7,823 nt of DNA from Elusimicrobiales bacterium. GTDB lineage: Bacteria > Elusimicrobiota > Elusimicrobia > Elusimicrobiales > UBA9959. Positions 6,405 to 7,823 of this stretch are shown here, piece after piece (position 1 is the stretch's first letter; each line of letters starts with the position of its first letter). The position numbers and the translations under genes were made by a program. The stretch is from contig JANZZP010000066.1 in assembly GCA_026419335.1 (NCBI GenBank), positions 1 to 7,823 on the forward strand, given 5' to 3'. A model generated the notes under the pieces. The model saw only the letters and a program-made list of their open reading frames with translations. It was not told the origin of the DNA and did no database searches.

Positions 6405-7442
6405 CTATTGCTCCAGTTGTAAATTATTTAACACATCTTCTATAGTTATAGCTTCAACACACCTTGGTGTCATTCTCTCGCTTGGTTCACATTCCTTGAA
6501 AAATTTTTGTTTGCAGGGAGAACAGGGAAAAGCTTTATAGATTACCTTTGCCTTTTTGCTATAGGGACCAAATTTTACAGGTGATTGGGGACCAAAGATA
6601 GCTACCACGGGGATATCTAATGCACTGCCTAAGTGCATTATACCACTGTCGTTACAAATTAAAGCCTTGCATTTGGAAAGAATAGCCATAGTCTCTCTTA
6701 TATTTGTCTCACCAATAAGCAGTAGTGGACTAAATTTCGCATTATTTTTTATATAATCTACAAAATCTCTTTCTCTTTTTCCACCAAAAAAAATTGTTCT
6801 GTAGCCCTTTTCTCCCAGAATGTTTGATACCTCGATAAAATTATCAATATGCCATGCCCTTTTAGGATTGGCAGAGAAGGGATGAATTGCTATTGTCTTT
6901 TCATACAAGTTATTCTTCTTAAAAAAATCTTCAGCAAATACTTTTTCTTCGTTAGAAAGCCAAGCTTCCAAGTAGTCGTCCTTTACCTTTATGCCATCGG
7001 CCCTAAGAACATCCAGAAAGTTCTGAACCTCATGTTGATCGTGTCGGTATTTAACCTTTTTGGTAAGCAAGAATCCTCTGCCTTCGGTATCAAAGCCTAT
7101 TCTTTCTTTTGCACCGGTCAGATAGGCCATAATAGCGCTTGATAAGGATCTTTTAAGAATATAAACTTTATCAAACTTCTTTTCTCTTAACATTTTTATA
7201 AAGTCGATTTTAGATTTTAGTGTTTTGTGTATACCTGTGCAGTCTGCATGAATGGTTTCAGGATCCCAGTATATTAGTTCGTCTGCATAAGGAATACCCT
7301 TAACAACTTCGGAGGATATGGGAGCAACAACCCACGCGATATAAGCAGAAGGCTCTGAATATCTTAGATTTCTTAAAAAAGGCACAGTAAGTATAGTATC
7401 ACCGATGAATCTGTATCTTAAAACTAATATCCTTTTTTCCAT
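6405..7442 (-). CDS. GT9 heptosyltransferase, WaaF (heptosyltransferase II)-like
   Basis: This is probably an ADP-heptose:LPS heptosyltransferase acting on the inner core at the cytoplasmic face of the membrane. Its 345 residues fit WaaF/WaaC. The N-terminus has ILVLRYRFIGDTILTVPFLR with Asp15 at the presumed catalytic position. The second domain has IAIHPFSANPKRAWHIDNF (184-202), a lysine-bearing donor-site segment. The ADP-heptose signature CNDSGIMHLGSAL (263-275) follows, then VVAIFGPQSPVKFGP (279-293) and the cysteine cluster PCSPC...C...C (Cys307, 310, 318, 328). WaaF is favoured over WaaC on overall look only. The start is ATG at 7442; no other ATG, GTG or TTG lies between it and the in-frame stop at 7517-7515. 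It has no convincing ribosome site, and a good promoter places the transcript start only a few bases upstream, so it may be nearly leaderless. The WaaE-like gene follows directly. Confidence 0.92.
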   Translation of the reverse strand: MEKRILVLRYRFIGDTILTVPFLRNLRYSEPSAYIAWVVAPISSEVVKGIPYADELIYWDPETIHADCTGIHKTLKSKIDFIKMLREKKFDKVYILKRSLSSAIMAYLTGAKERIGFDTEGRGFLLTKKVKYRHDQHEVQNFLDVLRADGIKVKDDYLEAWLSNEEKVFAEDFFKKNNLYEKTIAIHPFSANPKRAWHIDNFIEVSNILGEKGYRTIFFGGKRERDFVDYIKNNAKFSPLLLIGETNIRETMAILSKCKALICNDSGIMHLGSALDIPVVAIFGPQSPVKFGPYSKKAKVIYKAFPCSPCKQKFFKECEPSERMTPRCVEAITIEDVLNNLQLEQ

Positions 7443-7452
7443 AAGTTTTAAT

Positions 7453-7482
7453 ATTTTAACATTACCAGTTATCTCATTGCAA
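7453..7482 (-). promoter_or_regulatory. Extended -10 promoter for the WaaF-like/WaaE-like operon
   Basis: On the minus strand, TTGCAA (7482-7477), an 18-base spacer ending TGT, and TAAAAT (7458-7453) form a -35 / TGn-extended -10 pair. Transcription would start near 7446, about four bases before the ATG at 7442, leaving no room for a ribosome site. That fits the absence of one in the sequence. Confidence 0.4.
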
Positions 7483-7499
7483 AAAAATGTAATGTTTAG

Positions 7500-7514
7500 T
7501 TTAATCGGATTAAA
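7500..7514. repeat. Perfect 7-1-7 palindrome TTTAATC-G-GATTAAA
   Basis: The arms TTTAATC (7500-7506) and GATTAAA (7508-7514) are perfect inverse complements around one G. The element lies between the two divergent promoters, about 60 bases upstream of the predicted leftward transcript start. It could be a regulator site distinct from the ArsR-type operator further right. No protein can be assigned. Confidence 0.35.
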
Positions 7515-7530
7515 TCAGTAAAAAATTTCT

Positions 7531-7558
7531 TTTAAAAAGACAAAATAATTTTTATAAT
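7531..7558 (+). promoter_or_regulatory. Promoter for the ArsR-family gene
   Basis: A perfect -10 TATAAT (7553-7558) is preceded after 16 bases by a weak -35 TTTAAA (7531-7536). The predicted start near 7565 falls inside the inverted repeat at 7561-7590, the expected arrangement for a self-repressing ArsR/SmtB gene. Confidence 0.5.
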
Positions 7559-7560
7559 AT

Positions 7561-7590
7561 AAAACAGTTGAGCACATGTTCAATTGTTTA
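7561..7590. promoter_or_regulatory. ArsR/SmtB-type operator (imperfect 14-2-14 inverted repeat)
   Basis: The left arm AAAACAGTTGAGCA (7561-7574) and right arm TGTTCAATTGTTTA (7577-7590) pair at 11 of 14 positions around CA. The core TTGAGCA-CA-TGTTCAA matches the TGAACA-N2-TGTTCA class known for SmtB/CzrA-type repressors, with one mismatch. It begins two bases after the -10 TATAAT and ends just before the ribosome site, so a bound repressor would block transcription of the gene at 7605. Confidence 0.6.
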
Positions 7591-7604
7591 AAAGAGGTTT
7601 TGGT

Positions 7605-7823
7605 ATGAAAAATATTAAGGATGAAATTTGCGAAGTTAATTTTATCGATGAAAAGAAGGTCCTCTCGGTAAGAGAAAAGATTAAATCTGATTATATTATA
7701 AGCAGGCTTGCCGAAACCTTTAAGGTTCTTGGGGATCCCACGAGGACAAAGATAATTTTAGCCCTATCTTTTGATGAGTTATGTGTTTGTGATATTGCAA
7801 GTCTGCTTGGTACAACAAAGTCT
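7605..7823 (+). CDS. ArsR/SmtB-family metal-responsive repressor, N-terminal 73 residues (cut by right edge)
   Basis: This winged-helix repressor releases DNA when it binds metal or metalloid; the C-terminus lies beyond the window. LAETFKVLGDPTRTKIILAL (35-54) is the family's first conserved helix pair. ELCVCDIASLLG (58-69) is the metal-binding alpha-3 motif, with Cys60 and Cys62 in the ELCVCD box used by SmtB, CadC and ArsR. A further Cys9 lies in the N-terminal arm, where CadC-type sensors place an extra metal ligand, so a soft metal such as Cd, Pb or Zn is plausible. AAAGAGG at 7591-7597 is the ribosome site, seven bases before the ATG. The operator at 7561-7590 implies self-repression. 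Its target genes, probably a metal exporter, would be to the right. No link to the sugar genes is evident beyond the shared intergenic region. Confidence 0.92.
   Translation, partial: MKNIKDEICEVNFIDEKKVLSVREKIKSDYIISRLAETFKVLGDPTRTKIILALSFDELCVCDIASLLGTTKS

Noticed and set aside
6138..6445. Two plus-strand open frames (79 and 94 codons) opposite the WaaE-like gene
   Set aside because: They overlap each other and a gene with clear GT2 motifs; no ribosome site or family likeness.
6849..7142. Plus-strand open frame of 97 codons opposite the WaaF-like gene
   Set aside because: It is antisense to a full-length GT9 with intact motifs; nothing in its translation supports a real protein.
1..7823. 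tRNA, rRNA, CRISPR array, insertion sequence or attachment site
   Set aside because: Reading both strands showed no cloverleaf, no regularly spaced repeats, no transposase or integrase motifs, and no matching direct repeats at the cassette edges.

Overview
The window is a cell-surface polysaccharide locus (lipopolysaccharide core or O-chain type) from a low-GC Gram-negative bacterium. The Gram-negative call rests on three GT9 (ADP-heptose:LPS heptosyltransferase superfamily) genes and a WaaE/KdtX-like glycosyltransferase. I cannot name the species. A GC content of roughly 35-40% in the flanking genes would fit groups such as Deferribacterota, Nitrospirota or some deltaproteobacterial lineages, but that is a guess.

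Layout. (1) At 1-174, minus strand, is the first 58 codons of a GT9 protein that runs off the left edge. (2) At about 175-337 is a divergent, AT-rich promoter region. (3) At about 302-5621 is a plus-strand operon of five genes: a GT-A-like glycosyltransferase with a defective start and an A8 frameshift near its 3' end, UDP-galactopyranose mutase (glf), a galactofuranosyltransferase-like GT2, a GT9 and a GT4. The last three are joined by ATGA start/stop overlaps. (4) Tail to tail with them, on the minus strand, are a WaaE-like GT2 (5618-6403) and a WaaF-like GT9 (6405-7442), which form a two-gene operon. (5) At 7443-7604 is a divergent regulatory region with a good ArsR-type operator. (6) At 7605-7823 is the start of an ArsR/SmtB metal-sensing repressor, cut by the right edge.

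How the genes work together. Glf converts UDP-galactopyranose to UDP-galactofuranose (UDP-Galf). The GT2 directly downstream is the natural candidate to transfer Galf, and the GT9, GT4 and first GT-A-like enzyme would add other sugars of the same glycan. The minus-strand genes look like inner-core LPS enzymes. No flippase, polymerase, ABC transporter or ligase is visible, so export must be encoded elsewhere.

Main observations. Hand counts show a compositional mosaic: the plus-strand operon is about 18-30% GC in most sampled lines, while the minus-strand genes on both sides are about 33-45%. This suggests a horizontally acquired Galf cassette inserted into an older minus-strand core locus. The first cassette gene has two lesions at opposite ends. 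An ATA codon sits where the family's Met is expected, and a 47-codon basic C-terminal tail is displaced into another frame exactly at an A8 run. This could be gene decay, phase variation or transcriptional slippage, or sequencing error. I do not see a wholly new type of system here.
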